Source of the DNA: Hymenobacter ginkgonis
GTDB taxonomy: Bacteria > Bacteroidota > Bacteroidia > Cytophagales > Hymenobacteraceae
Reading direction: 5' to 3'
Assembly (NCBI RefSeq): GCF_009755225.1
Contig: NZ_WQKZ01000001.1
Coordinates: forward strand, 1,116,001-1,180,000
DNA length: 64,000 nucleotides
Part shown: one piece after another, positions 46,501 through 53,605 of the stretch
Layout: each line of letters begins with the position of its first letter
How positions within the stretch are numbered: position 1 is the stretch's first letter
Position numbers and translations under genes: made by a program
The notes under the pieces: model-generated
The model's database searches: none
The model's input: the letters and a program-made list of their open reading frames with translations, nothing else
Told to the model about the DNA's origin: nothing

Positions 46501-46563
46501 AGCACGCCCCGCCGCGTGCAGGCAAATGCTGCGCTTTACACCCCTGTTCAACCTCTTAAGTAG
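43510..46563 (+). CDS. Hybrid sensor kinase with 7TM region, receiver and AraC domain
   Basis: A one-protein two-component system of 1017 aa. After the signal peptide comes a periplasmic beta domain (about residues 40-200), seven membrane helices (about 205-420, 7TMR-DISM type), and a coiled coil. The HisKA domain carries His502 in VNITHEFRTPLT, followed by an ATPase domain (NLLSNAFKFTP, DTGRGVAP, EGTGIGLAL). The receiver domain has Asp805 in LVLTDAMMPSLDG and a Lys in YLTKPF. The C-terminus is an AraC helix-turn-helix (LSRELGLSRAQLHRKLKAL). It is divergent from the giant cassette and may control it. Confidence 0.93.
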   Translation: MTTRCLAVLLCCLFSALATPAWPSPPAASVAASPDSALVHLSAAQVYAADMQQVGGTRRWRYQPGQPSDWASPATNDLTWPLAYPGFLFGEGPPGWRGTGCFRLHFTLDPALLGVPLGLYLGQDGASEIYLDGHLIGRYGTIGTAGPTTQGVRPRYCLLPFMLREPGPHLLAVRYAKFEAWPLPYGGLALWVAPVERLVAERVRQARSDALSLIAVTSAGVLAVLHFCLFLFYRPQRANLYFSLFMAVAAGTFLMVFLRATFMGEGMRWWAQLGFQVGASLSSGLLLVFLYAVCHTRLPRVWLGLLALTSVGQVAWWLARPTDGNQMPPVVLGVFVVAWLDMLRVLGLALWRQQPGIGLLLIGTLGALLVPVTTSSAFHIVHRLDSSDFLAAQLTIQLCGLVLPVCMSVYLARDFAATRRHLEVQLRQVEQLSAQNLAQETERRQLISAQNERLEATVRARTEEISQQNHTLAAQRDEISAQADRLRALDQEKTRFFVNITHEFRTPLTLMLGPAAQIAADTREPATRRQAELVQRNAQRLLLLINQLLDLSRLEAGQQVLHLAPGEVVGFVHGLVGSFESLAQQRGIRYTFEADPPALPVDFDADKLEKVVANLLSNAFKFTPQAGIVAVELRGETAPEPTSLTWVELTVRDTGRGVAPSELPHVFDRFYQADSSNTREHEGTGIGLALTKELVELHGGTIALASEVGRGTSVVVRLPLAWASGHPMEDGAAPPAQATPLPVPEPVVVAPPLAAPLLLLIEDNADVRAYLRTILAADYQLLEAENGAAGFAVAVEHLPDLVLTDAMMPSLDGFGVCRALKQDERTSHIPIVLLTAKADLPSKLQGLDTGADAYLTKPFLRTELLAQLQNLVRGRQQLQETYRRRMATLPPPGPPTLEQAFLLKVQQVVERFLDDETLSVETLSRELGLSRAQLHRKLKALTNQAPGDLIRLIRLQRAHELLAGSMATVAEVAYQVGYGNPANFSTSFSRHFGYAPSSTPRRVQANAALYTPVQPLK

Positions 46564-46665
46564 TAACACGCCAGTAGGTTATAAGGCCTTTAACAAGCCC
46601 GCAGATGTTGACTAGGCAGCGAGTTGCTGAAGCTGCTTTAAAACGGCAGGGTAGGGTTTCGCTCC

Positions 46666-47511
46666 TTATTTAGCCGGCGCGGCTGGGGTAGGCTTAAAGA
46701 CGATTCGAAAAGCCTGTAGGGCTGCCGGGTGGTAAATTGTGGCGTGCGTTTCTGCCGGCATTGGCTTATAATACCACGTAATGTTGCGCTTGGCGGCGGA
46801 TTGTAAGGCTGGCGCCCAGCGGCGCGATTCCGGAATCTTTACATCATCACTACTGGAGGCAACATATACCGTCTTGGCGGGGCCGGTATATGCGCGCAAT
46901 AGTGGGGCGGCCTGGTCAACTAAGTGGCCTTTATTCCACCACAGGCTGGGGTCGAAGGCGAGATACGTATCGAATAAATCGGGCTCCTGCAAAAACGTTT
47001 CCAGGACGAATAACCCGGCCAATGACTCGCCGATGATGGCTGATTCGGCGGTGGTGCGGTAGCGTTGCCGGATAGTGGGTAGTAGCTCGGTGCGCAGAAA
47101 CGTGCGGAACGCCGCCGACCCACCCACGCGCGGGGCAATTTTCTGGTCTTCCGGGTTGGTGGTGGGGCCGGTTAGGTCGCGGCGGCGCTCGGTATTTTCG
47201 ATGCCTACGAGCAGAAACGGGCGCATAGTGCCGTTACCAGTGGCTACCTGTACCAAGCCGGCCACATGTAAAAAATCTTCCCGAAGGCCCCCATCCAGCA
47301 TGTAGAGCACGGGTAAGCGCGCCGTAGCAGAATCAGGGTAGCCCGGTGGCATGTACACGTTAATGCGCCGGGTTTCGCCTAGCACCGCCGAGGAGAGGGT
47401 AAACGTTTGCCCAATAGCCAAGGGAACGGCGACGGTCTGCGCGTGCGCTGGCCGGGCGCAGGCCATACAAAACAGCAGGAAAAGAAGCGTCAGCGGCGGC
47501 GTACTGTTCAA
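46666..47511 (-). CDS. Exported alpha/beta-hydrolase esterase
   Basis: Enterochelin esterase/esterase D-like protein of about 281 aa. No ATG fits; TTG at 47511 gives a signal peptide (LTLLFLLFCMACARPAHAQ), whereas the longer frame adds residues with no signal. Nucleophile Ser lies in IIGESLAGLF (GxSxxG), the acid probably in DTYLAFDPS and the His in ETHATIYHPA. VYMPPGYPDS and LPVLYMLDGG support the family. Bases 47512-47878 show nothing else but a hairpin. Confidence 0.85.
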   Translation of the reverse strand: MNSTPPLTLLFLLFCMACARPAHAQTVAVPLAIGQTFTLSSAVLGETRRINVYMPPGYPDSATARLPVLYMLDGGLREDFLHVAGLVQVATGNGTMRPFLLVGIENTERRRDLTGPTTNPEDQKIAPRVGGSAAFRTFLRTELLPTIRQRYRTTAESAIIGESLAGLFVLETFLQEPDLFDTYLAFDPSLWWNKGHLVDQAAPLLRAYTGPAKTVYVASSSDDVKIPESRRWAPALQSAAKRNITWYYKPMPAETHATIYHPAALQAFRIVFKPTPAAPAK

Positions 47512-47816
47512 AGCAGGTAGATAGGAGGATGGAGGAGGACGCCGGGAGCATGCCCCAAGCGAAGGACGTATAGTGAAGGAACGTAGTACCCAAGGAAGCC
47601 TAGCAGACTTTTTAGTCAAAACAGTACCTGAGGCAATAAATTTCGCTACTCTCATCTACTAAGGCTCAACTGCCAGGACAAAAGCGGGTACTATTACCCC
47701 CACCAGCCGCAAGTAATGCACCCCAGCCAAATTTAGCAGGGGTAGGAAGCCGCTTGGGTACCCGAGAGAAAGCCAGGCTACTTGACTACGAGTGGCTGCT
47801 TGGCCTGTATAACAAT

Positions 47817-47852
47817 GCCCACTGAGTGCCCCCGCAGAGGCACCCAGTGGGC
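47817..47852 (-). terminator. Hairpin downstream of kup
   Basis: GCCCACTG pairs with CAGTGGGC, extended by GTGCC/GGCAC with a bulge. It lies about 27 bases after the kup stop on the minus strand. Confidence 0.65.
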
Positions 47853-47878
47853 GCAGTGTTTGGGTTGGCAGAGCTTAC

Positions 47879-49840
47879 TTAGGCAATGCGCGTGAGTGCT
47901 ACTTCGCGTACGGGGGCAATCACCAAGGGTACTTTTTCGATTTTTACCGATGACGTGTCGAGCCCGAAATATTGCGGCTCGGACGAAATAAACTGTCGGA
48001 TGTAGAAATAAGCCTGCATCACGAGTTTTTCCATGGTCGGGAAGTCATTCTCGATAGATAAGTACTTCTCCAGTACCACGAAACGGAAGTCGCCTACTAC
48101 GTGCTGCTTGCTTAGTGAAGCGTAGCGCGAGGTAATATCCACTTCCTTATTGCGCACCAGGTCCTCCACTACTTTACGGAAAAACAGGTTGATGCGCTGC
48201 TGCACCCGGAAGCCCAGCCGGAAGTTGATGCGGAATACGTCGTCGGGGGCTAGTTCCGTCACCTTGTACTCCATGGTATAGGGCTCGTCGGTGGTATCGA
48301 CGTGGATAAACCAATAGATGTCAGCGCGTTTGGGTCGTTTCTGGAAAATGGAATAAATGATTTTCTGTTCGATTTCGCTGGCCCGCTCCGCCGAAGTCAG
48401 AAACACCAGGTGCGTGGCGTATTTAGGCACCGATTCGTCGTTGCTGAGCTGCTTGAGAGGCTCGACGTAGGGCTCCATCTTTACGAAATCGGTGAGGCGC
48501 CGCTTAATGTAGAAAGCCTTGAGCCACACGTACATCACACCCATCAGGGCTGTGCCGATAGCCAGCGATACCCAGCCGCCGTGCGGAAACTTGACGAGGT
48601 TAGCTACCAAGAAAGAGCCTTCAATAATGCCGTACACCAACACGAAGAGCGCCACCAGTGGCAGCGTCACGCGCTTTATCTTCCAGAGCCAAACCGTTAG
48701 CAAGACGGTGGTCATGAGCATGGTAAGCGTAATGGCCAAGCCATAGGCTGCTTCCATATTCGACGATTCGCGGAAGAATAAGACTACGCCAATGCAGCCC
48801 AGTAGCAGCAGCCGGTTCATGCTTGGCACGAAAAGCTGGCCTTTCACATCGGTTGGGTAATTGAGCTTCACTTTGGGCCACATGTTGAGGCGAATAGCCT
48901 CGGCCACCAGCGTAAACGAACCCGTAATAAGGGCCTGCGAGGCGATAACGGCCGCCACCGTGGCCAATCCAATCCCGAAAAGCAGAAACCAATCGGGCAT
49001 GAGCGCATAAAAGGGATTCTGGATGCCTATCTGCTGCCCCTGGTGGGCCAGTAGCCAAGCCCCCTGGCCCAGGTAGTTGAGCAGCAGGGTAGTTTTCACA
49101 AACGTCCAGCTAATGCGGATGTTGCCCTTGCCGCAGTGCCCCAGGTCCGAGTACAAGGCCTCGGCCCCAGTGGTACACAAAAACACCGAACCCAGTAGCC
49201 AAAATCCACCCGGGTAGGTAGTTAGTAACTCGTAAGCGTAGTAAGGGTTGAGGGCGCGCAGAATAGTCGGGTTATGAATTACCCACGCAGCGCCCAGCAC
49301 GCCCAGCATTGTAAACCACAGAAACATAATAGGCCCAAAAGCCTTGCCTACTATCTGAGTGCCAAAGCTTTGCAGTAGAAATAACCCCGCAATGATGCCA
49401 ATAACAATATAGACTACGATGTTCTGCGTTAGGCTGGGATAAACCGCTTTCAGCCCTTCGATGGCCGAGGATACCGAAATGGGCGGGGTAATAACGCCAT
49501 CGGCCAGCAGAGAGGCCCCGCCAATGATGGCTACCGCCGAAAGCCAGGCACCGCGCCGCCTCACCAAGGCATAGAGCGAGAAAATGCCGCCTTCCCCGTT
49601 GTTATCAGCGTTGAGGGTAAGTAGCACGTACTTAACGGTCGTTTGCAGCGTTAGCGTCCAGATAACGCAGGAAATGCCGCCTAGCACCAGCAGCGGGTCA
49701 ATCAGACCAGGCACCCGCCCGCTTTTCAGGATGGAGGACATCACGTACAGCGGCGAAGTGCCGATGTCGCCATAAATAATGCCCAGCGCAATGAGCAGCC
49801 CAGCCCCGGATATGGCGGTGTGAGAAGATTTAGAACTCAT
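47879..49840 (-). CDS. kup: KUP family potassium transporter
   Basis: Takes up K+ with protons across the inner membrane. The 653-aa protein has twelve predicted helices in the first 440 residues and a cytoplasmic C-terminal domain. Family motifs are ALGIIYGDIGTSPLYV, NADNNGEGGIFSLY, LLADGVITPPISVSSAIEGL and, later, QALITGSFTLV. Complete and with its own promoter. Confidence 0.96.
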   Translation of the reverse strand: MSSKSSHTAISGAGLLIALGIIYGDIGTSPLYVMSSILKSGRVPGLIDPLLVLGGISCVIWTLTLQTTVKYVLLTLNADNNGEGGIFSLYALVRRRGAWLSAVAIIGGASLLADGVITPPISVSSAIEGLKAVYPSLTQNIVVYIVIGIIAGLFLLQSFGTQIVGKAFGPIMFLWFTMLGVLGAAWVIHNPTILRALNPYYAYELLTTYPGGFWLLGSVFLCTTGAEALYSDLGHCGKGNIRISWTFVKTTLLLNYLGQGAWLLAHQGQQIGIQNPFYALMPDWFLLFGIGLATVAAVIASQALITGSFTLVAEAIRLNMWPKVKLNYPTDVKGQLFVPSMNRLLLLGCIGVVLFFRESSNMEAAYGLAITLTMLMTTVLLTVWLWKIKRVTLPLVALFVLVYGIIEGSFLVANLVKFPHGGWVSLAIGTALMGVMYVWLKAFYIKRRLTDFVKMEPYVEPLKQLSNDESVPKYATHLVFLTSAERASEIEQKIIYSIFQKRPKRADIYWFIHVDTTDEPYTMEYKVTELAPDDVFRINFRLGFRVQQRINLFFRKVVEDLVRNKEVDITSRYASLSKQHVVGDFRFVVLEKYLSIENDFPTMEKLVMQAYFYIRQFISSEPQYFGLDTSSVKIEKVPLVIAPVREVALTRIA

Positions 49841-49904
49841 AAAAAACGGTTCGGGTAATCAAGGAGAAAGCCGCTGGCCAGCCAGGCAGCGGCAAATGGG
49901 CCGG

Positions 49905-49912
49905 CAAAAATA
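49905..49912 (-). promoter_or_regulatory. Candidate -7 promoter element of kup
   Basis: The minus strand reads TATTTTTG, a match to TAnnTTTG, 65 bases before the kup ATG. Confidence 0.5.
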
Positions 49913-49938
49913 AGGCTCGGCGCCGGGTCAGGCAGTGC

Positions 49939-50595
49939 TTACGCGAATGGGGTGGGAAGGGTATTGTCGGGAGCGGGGGGTAGGGCTTGAACAGCGACTA
50001 ATTCGGCTTCGGCGGCGGCCAGTAGAGCGGCCGCTTCGGCCGCTGCTCGGTCGTGGACCCGGCTAATGCGGCGGTTTAGCTCGCCTACTAACCGCTGCCA
50101 GGTAGCCAACTCGCCGGGGAGCGTAAAGTGCGCCGCCTCGCGGCCCAGCCGCCACAGCCGTAGCCGGTTGGTGCCGCGCTGCCCATAGGCCAGCAGCAGC
50201 GCCGTGGTGGCTAGGCCCACCATAGCGGGTAGCGTATGCAGCCAGTTTTGTAGAAAAGCGATGAGCACCGTGGTTAGGCCTAGGCCGCCTAGCAGTACCC
50301 ACAGCACCCAGCGCACCCGCTGCACCTCGGCCTGCTCTAGCTCGCGCAGGCCGAATGTTTGGCCGAGCACAGTTAGGTGCGTGTCCGTTAGCACGAAGCG
50401 GCCATCGGGGCTCTGCACGGTAGGCAGGGGGGTAGGCGGTAGCAGTGGCGGCAGCGCCTCAACTACCGGAGGCACAGGGGCCTCCGGTAGCGAAGTTTCA
50501 GCGTTGGTAGAGGGGGTAGAGGTGGCCGCTGGCGGTGCCCCAGCCGTGCTGCTGCGCGCCCACTGGGGCGCGGGCACCGTGGCCGGCATAGGCAC
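49939..50595 (-). CDS. Membrane hypothetical protein
   Basis: A 218-aa protein with a Pro/Ala/Thr-rich first 60 residues (PPVVEALPPLLPPTPLP), two membrane helices (VRWVLWVLLGGLGLTTVLIA and LPAMVGLATTALLLAYG), and an Ala-rich coil near the end. The region DGRFVLTDTHLTVLGQTF may be a small PH-like domain. It begins 31 bases after the FKBP stop, suggesting co-transcription. Two starts (50595 or 50589) are equally likely. Confidence 0.6.
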   Translation of the reverse strand: MPMPATVPAPQWARSSTAGAPPAATSTPSTNAETSLPEAPVPPVVEALPPLLPPTPLPTVQSPDGRFVLTDTHLTVLGQTFGLRELEQAEVQRVRWVLWVLLGGLGLTTVLIAFLQNWLHTLPAMVGLATTALLLAYGQRGTNRLRLWRLGREAAHFTLPGELATWQRLVGELNRRISRVHDRAAAEAAALLAAAEAELVAVQALPPAPDNTLPTPFA

Positions 50596-50625
50596 TGCGG
50601 AAGCTTGGGCCCCAGAGGCCGCCGC

Positions 50626-51264
50626 TCAGTTGTTCACTTTCAGCAGTTCCACATCAAACACCAGCGCCGAGTCGGGGCCGATGTCGCGGCCGGCGCCACG
50701 CTTGCCATAGGCGAGGTCGGAGGGAATGTAGAGGCGCCACTTCGAGCCTTCGGGCATGAGCTGGAGGGCTTCTGTCCAGCCAGCAATGACCCCGTTGACG
50801 GGGAAAGTGGCCGGCTGGCCGCGCTGGTAGCTGCTGTCGAACACCTTGCCGCTGGGCAGGGTGCCGTGGTAGTGCGTGGTTACCGACGAGCGCAGGGTCG
50901 GCTTGGGGCCGCTGCCTTCGGTAATAACCTCGTACTGCAAGCCGCTAGGTAGGGTAGTAATGCCGGGCTTTTTAGCGTTTTCGGCCAGGAAGGCTTCGCC
51001 TTCTGCTTTGTTGTTGCTCATGGTGTTAGGGTCTTGGGTGTCGTCGTCCTCGTCTTCTTCGCCGCCGCCGAGCTGCTCCTGCAATTGCTGCATAGCAGTC
51101 TGCATTTGCTCCTGGGTGAGGCGGCTGGGCTGGCCGCTGAGGCCTTCTTTGAGGGCCGCGGCCAGGGTGTCAATATCCAGCTCCAGGCCCTGCTGGGCAA
51201 AATTGCGGGCCAGGTCGCGACCGATAATGTAGCTAACCTGCTGTTGGTTGGTGTCGAGCGTCAC
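50626..51264 (-). CDS. FKBP-type peptidyl-prolyl isomerase
   Basis: A 212-aa FkpA/Mip-like isomerase. I start at GTG 51264, which gives MTLDTNQQQVSYIIGRDLARN; this matches where the dimerising N-terminal helix region of the family begins, while the longer frame shows no signal peptide. Residues about 1-85 are helical with an acidic insert (GGGEEDEDDD). The FKBP domain follows from GLQYEVITEGSG, with VTTHYHGTL, VIAGWTEALQLMPEG and the final ALVFDVELLKV. It may act in the cytoplasm or periplasm, since no signal is seen. Confidence 0.87.
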   Translation of the reverse strand: MTLDTNQQQVSYIIGRDLARNFAQQGLELDIDTLAAALKEGLSGQPSRLTQEQMQTAMQQLQEQLGGGEEDEDDDTQDPNTMSNNKAEGEAFLAENAKKPGITTLPSGLQYEVITEGSGPKPTLRSSVTTHYHGTLPSGKVFDSSYQRGQPATFPVNGVIAGWTEALQLMPEGSKWRLYIPSDLAYGKRGAGRDIGPDSALVFDVELLKVNN

Positions 51265-51360
51265 GCGCTTAAAAAAGTAGGGCGGCCTGCCCGAAAGCCG
51301 GGGCCGCTGTGGAAGGAAAAGGTATGCCGGCAAAGGTCGGCACTATCGCCCAATGCTTAC

Positions 51361-51426
51361 GCAAAAAGCCCCGCGAAGGGCGGGGCTTTGCTAGCAAAAA
51401 GCCCCGCGAAGGGCGGGGCTTTGCTA
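51361..51426. repeat. Tandem duplication of a 33-bp terminator hairpin
   Basis: Two identical units, 51361-51393 and 51394-51426, each with a hairpin AAAGCCCCGC / GCGGGGCTTT. A partial third copy (GCAAAAAGC) follows. It lies between the FKBP gene and a 41-aa gene, both on the minus strand; the T run sits properly for termination on either strand. Confidence 0.85.
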
Positions 51427-51452
51427 GCAAAAAGCAGGGTTAAGTAGCAATA

Positions 51453-51578
51453 CTACAAGTAGTGATGGTCTTCTTCGCCCCGCAGCGAAAAGGTCAAATT
51501 CAGGTTCAGCAGCTGAGCTGTGAGGTAGCCCAGACCGCCAAGCAGCAGCAGCGAGGAGAAAGCCGTAGTCTTTTTCAT
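51453..51578 (-). CDS. 41-aa small exported or membrane protein
   Basis: The frame MKKTTAFSSLLLLGGLGYLT then AQLLNLNLTFSLRG and EEDHHYL ends in TAG at 51453. A lysine pair followed by a hydrophobic stretch looks like a signal peptide or a single membrane helix. It is preceded, at 32 bases, by a full TAnnTTTG element and followed, at 27 bases, by a double terminator, so it looks like an independent transcription unit. The function is unknown. Confidence 0.65.
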   Translation of the reverse strand: MKKTTAFSSLLLLGGLGYLTAQLLNLNLTFSLRGEEDHHYL

Positions 51579-51609
51579 AATCGTAAGGGCTAATGGGTTA
51601 TCGTAGGTA

Positions 51610-51617
51610 CAAAGATA
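51610..51617 (-). promoter_or_regulatory. Candidate -7 promoter element of the 41-aa gene
   Basis: The minus strand reads TATCTTTG, a full match to TAnnTTTG, 32 bases before the ATG. No TTTG -33 box sits at the usual distance. Confidence 0.5.
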
Positions 51618-51649
51618 CAAACGGAAGACCAAAATGTTAGGCGTGCCGA

Positions 51650-52228
51650 CTAATTAGGAGTTGGTGCCCCGGCAAATTCAATGGCGTTTTCCTGCATCTG
51701 CGCCAGATGACGGTGCGCATGCTGCGCTAGAAAGTAAATGTACTCATACACGTTGATTTTGCCTAAGCTGTTAACGGTCATAGTAGTTTGGTGAAGGATG
51801 CCCTCCCCAGCGGGCAATTGGGCAAGGCACGAAAGGGCTTGCGCTAGCTGTTCGTGCAGTTGTTGCCGGGTGGCGGGCAGCGACTGCGCGGCAGTCCGAG
51901 GCTCCATATGCTCGGGCCTCACCCAGCTAAAGGCGTGCAGTACACCAATAGCAGCCAGTTTTTCACGCGGAAATTGATAGTGCGCTAATTCGGTTGCCAA
52001 ATTCAGGCCCCGCGTATTTAGCAAAGCTTTGGCAGTGCCTTTCTCAATTAGAATGAGCAGGAAATGGTTGGTTAAACCAATGTGAAGGAGAATCTCCTCA
52101 ATCGTCCAGCCTTGGTCGGCGGGGCGGTAGCTGCGTAAGGCCGCCGGCTGGTCAAACCAAGCATCTACTTGGGCAAAAGTGCTGATTAGAAAGCTGTTTA
52201 CCTCAGCTATCAGGCTGCGGATTTCCAT
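51650..52228 (-). CDS. DinB superfamily protein
   Basis: A 192-aa four-helix-bundle protein. The metal-binding histidines of the family are visible: one in EEILLHIGLTNH near residue 48, and two in FLAQHAHRHLAQM near residue 170. W-T-I-E-E-I-L-L-H is a typical DinB_2 feature. Members are thiol- or metal-dependent enzymes of varied or unknown role. It starts 27 bases after the stop of the DUF4440 gene, so they may share a transcript. Confidence 0.8.
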   Translation of the reverse strand: MEIRSLIAEVNSFLISTFAQVDAWFDQPAALRSYRPADQGWTIEEILLHIGLTNHFLLILIEKGTAKALLNTRGLNLATELAHYQFPREKLAAIGVLHAFSWVRPEHMEPRTAAQSLPATRQQLHEQLAQALSCLAQLPAGEGILHQTTMTVNSLGKINVYEYIYFLAQHAHRHLAQMQENAIEFAGAPTPN

Positions 52229-52255
52229 ACGCGCGAGCAGAAACTGGCTAAAGCA

Positions 52256-52711
52256 CTAGCTCGAATGGTCGGCCACGATAACCCAGTGCCCATCTACGCG
52301 CTTAAAAATAAGCAGAAACTGACCTTGCAAATCGCCCACGGCGGCGGGCCGGGCCAGGTGCCAGTGGCCGACCACCTGCGCTACCTCGGCGGAAAGCGGG
52401 CTGATGCGCAACTGGCTGAAATCGAGCTGGCCCATCTGGGTAGCGTCGCCGTAGGTTTTGCGGTAGTTGTCGAGGGTGGGTTGCCAGCCATAAGTAGGGC
52501 CGTGCTTGCCAATGAAAACCAAGGAATCGGAGTGCCAATAGCCCCCCATGAAAGTAGGAATGTCACCCTTGTTCCAGGCGGCCGTTTGAGTAGCTAGCAC
52601 CTGGGCAATAGCCCGGCGCGTGGCGGCGGGGTCGGCGGCAACCGGGGCGCTGCTGCAGCTGGCGACGCTTAAGGCAATGCCTGTGAGGAAGGCGGGTAAG
52701 TAGTTTTTCAT
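52256..52711 (-). CDS. DUF4440/SnoaL-like lipoprotein
   Basis: A 151-aa protein with a lipoprotein signal (FLTGIALSVASC) and one NTF2-like domain: AAWNKGDIPTFMGGYW near the start, then DSLVFIG, VVGHWHLAR and FKRVDGHWVIVADHSS at the end. The fold is a cone-shaped pocket often used for small ligands. Function is not fixed. It lies directly upstream of the DinB gene. Confidence 0.85.
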   Translation of the reverse strand: MKNYLPAFLTGIALSVASCSSAPVAADPAATRRAIAQVLATQTAAWNKGDIPTFMGGYWHSDSLVFIGKHGPTYGWQPTLDNYRKTYGDATQMGQLDFSQLRISPLSAEVAQVVGHWHLARPAAVGDLQGQFLLIFKRVDGHWVIVADHSS

Positions 52712-52743
52712 GAAGGGGTTAGGGAAGGCTTGCGGATAAATAA

Positions 52744-52777
52744 AAACGGCTTGCCGACGACAGGAAGCAGGCCGTTT
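52744..52777 (-). terminator. Hairpin downstream of mtgA
   Basis: On the minus strand AAACGGCCTGC pairs with GCAAGCCGTTT (one bulge) and is followed by a T run. It begins about 20 bases after the mtgA stop. Confidence 0.65.
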
Positions 52778-52795
52778 ATTTTAACAGGCTTACCG

Positions 52796-53557
52796 TTAAT
52801 TGTTCAGCAGCGTGGCAATGTACGAGGCGCCGCCCAGCGCCCGCATGGTGCGCAGCACCCGCAGCTGCTTGGCGCGCGCCTGCGGCCCCGGCTGCCCGGC
52901 CCGGAAGCGCAGCGGATTAGGCAGCACGCCGGCCAGCAGCGCCGCCTCGGGGGCACTGAGGGCGCGGGCGGGCTTGTGGAAGTAGCGCTGGCTGGCGGCC
53001 TCCGCGCCAAACGTGCAATCGCCCATTTCGGCCACGCTCAGGTACATTTCCATGATGCGGCGCTTGCTCCAGAGTAGCTCGATGAGCACGGTGAAATAGG
53101 CCTCGGCGGCCTTGCGCACGTAGGAGCGGCCTTGCCAGAGAAACACGTTTTTGGCTACCTGCTGCGAAATGGTAGAGCCGCCGCGCACGGGCTTGCCGTC
53201 GGCACGGTGCCAATTGTACTGGGCGGCGCGCCAGAGGTTGGTGTAGTCGAAGCCGTGGTGCACCAGAAAACGCTGGTCTTCAGAAGCCACTACGGCCAAC
53301 GGAATGCTCGGCGCCAGCTCGTCGAGCGTGCAGAAGCGGTAGCCCACGTAGCGCGGGTCGGGCCGGATACCGGTGTAGCCTAGCCCCACTGGCGGGTGGG
53401 CGCGGCGGTCGAGCATGAGCCAGGTGGCGGGGGGCGGCACCCAGCGGTAGACCAGTACCCAGGCCACCGACAGCAGAAATAGCGCCGTCACGACCTGCAA
53501 ACTCACGCGCAGCACTGCGCGCCAGGAAGGAAGAAGAGTTTGGAAAGATTGAGCCAA
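52796..53557 (-). CDS. mtgA: Monofunctional biosynthetic peptidoglycan transglycosylase
   Basis: Polymerises lipid II into glycan strands. 253 aa, one N-terminal membrane helix (VVTALFLLSVAWVLVY) and a GT51 domain facing the periplasm. Motifs in order: ASEDQRFLVHHGFD with the catalytic Glu, RGGSTISQQVAKN, and KRRIMEMYLSVAEMG with the second Glu. No transpeptidase domain follows, so it is the monofunctional type. A -7-like AACTTTG lies about 25 bases upstream. Confidence 0.95.
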   Translation of the reverse strand: MAQSFQTLLPSWRAVLRVSLQVVTALFLLSVAWVLVYRWVPPPATWLMLDRRAHPPVGLGYTGIRPDPRYVGYRFCTLDELAPSIPLAVVASEDQRFLVHHGFDYTNLWRAAQYNWHRADGKPVRGGSTISQQVAKNVFLWQGRSYVRKAAEAYFTVLIELLWSKRRIMEMYLSVAEMGDCTFGAEAASQRYFHKPARALSAPEAALLAGVLPNPLRFRAGQPGPQARAKQLRVLRTMRALGGASYIATLLNN

Positions 53558-53605
53558 AGCGAGGGGGTAGGGGCGAGCTGCAAAGTTGGGGCAGCGCCGC
53601 CAGAT

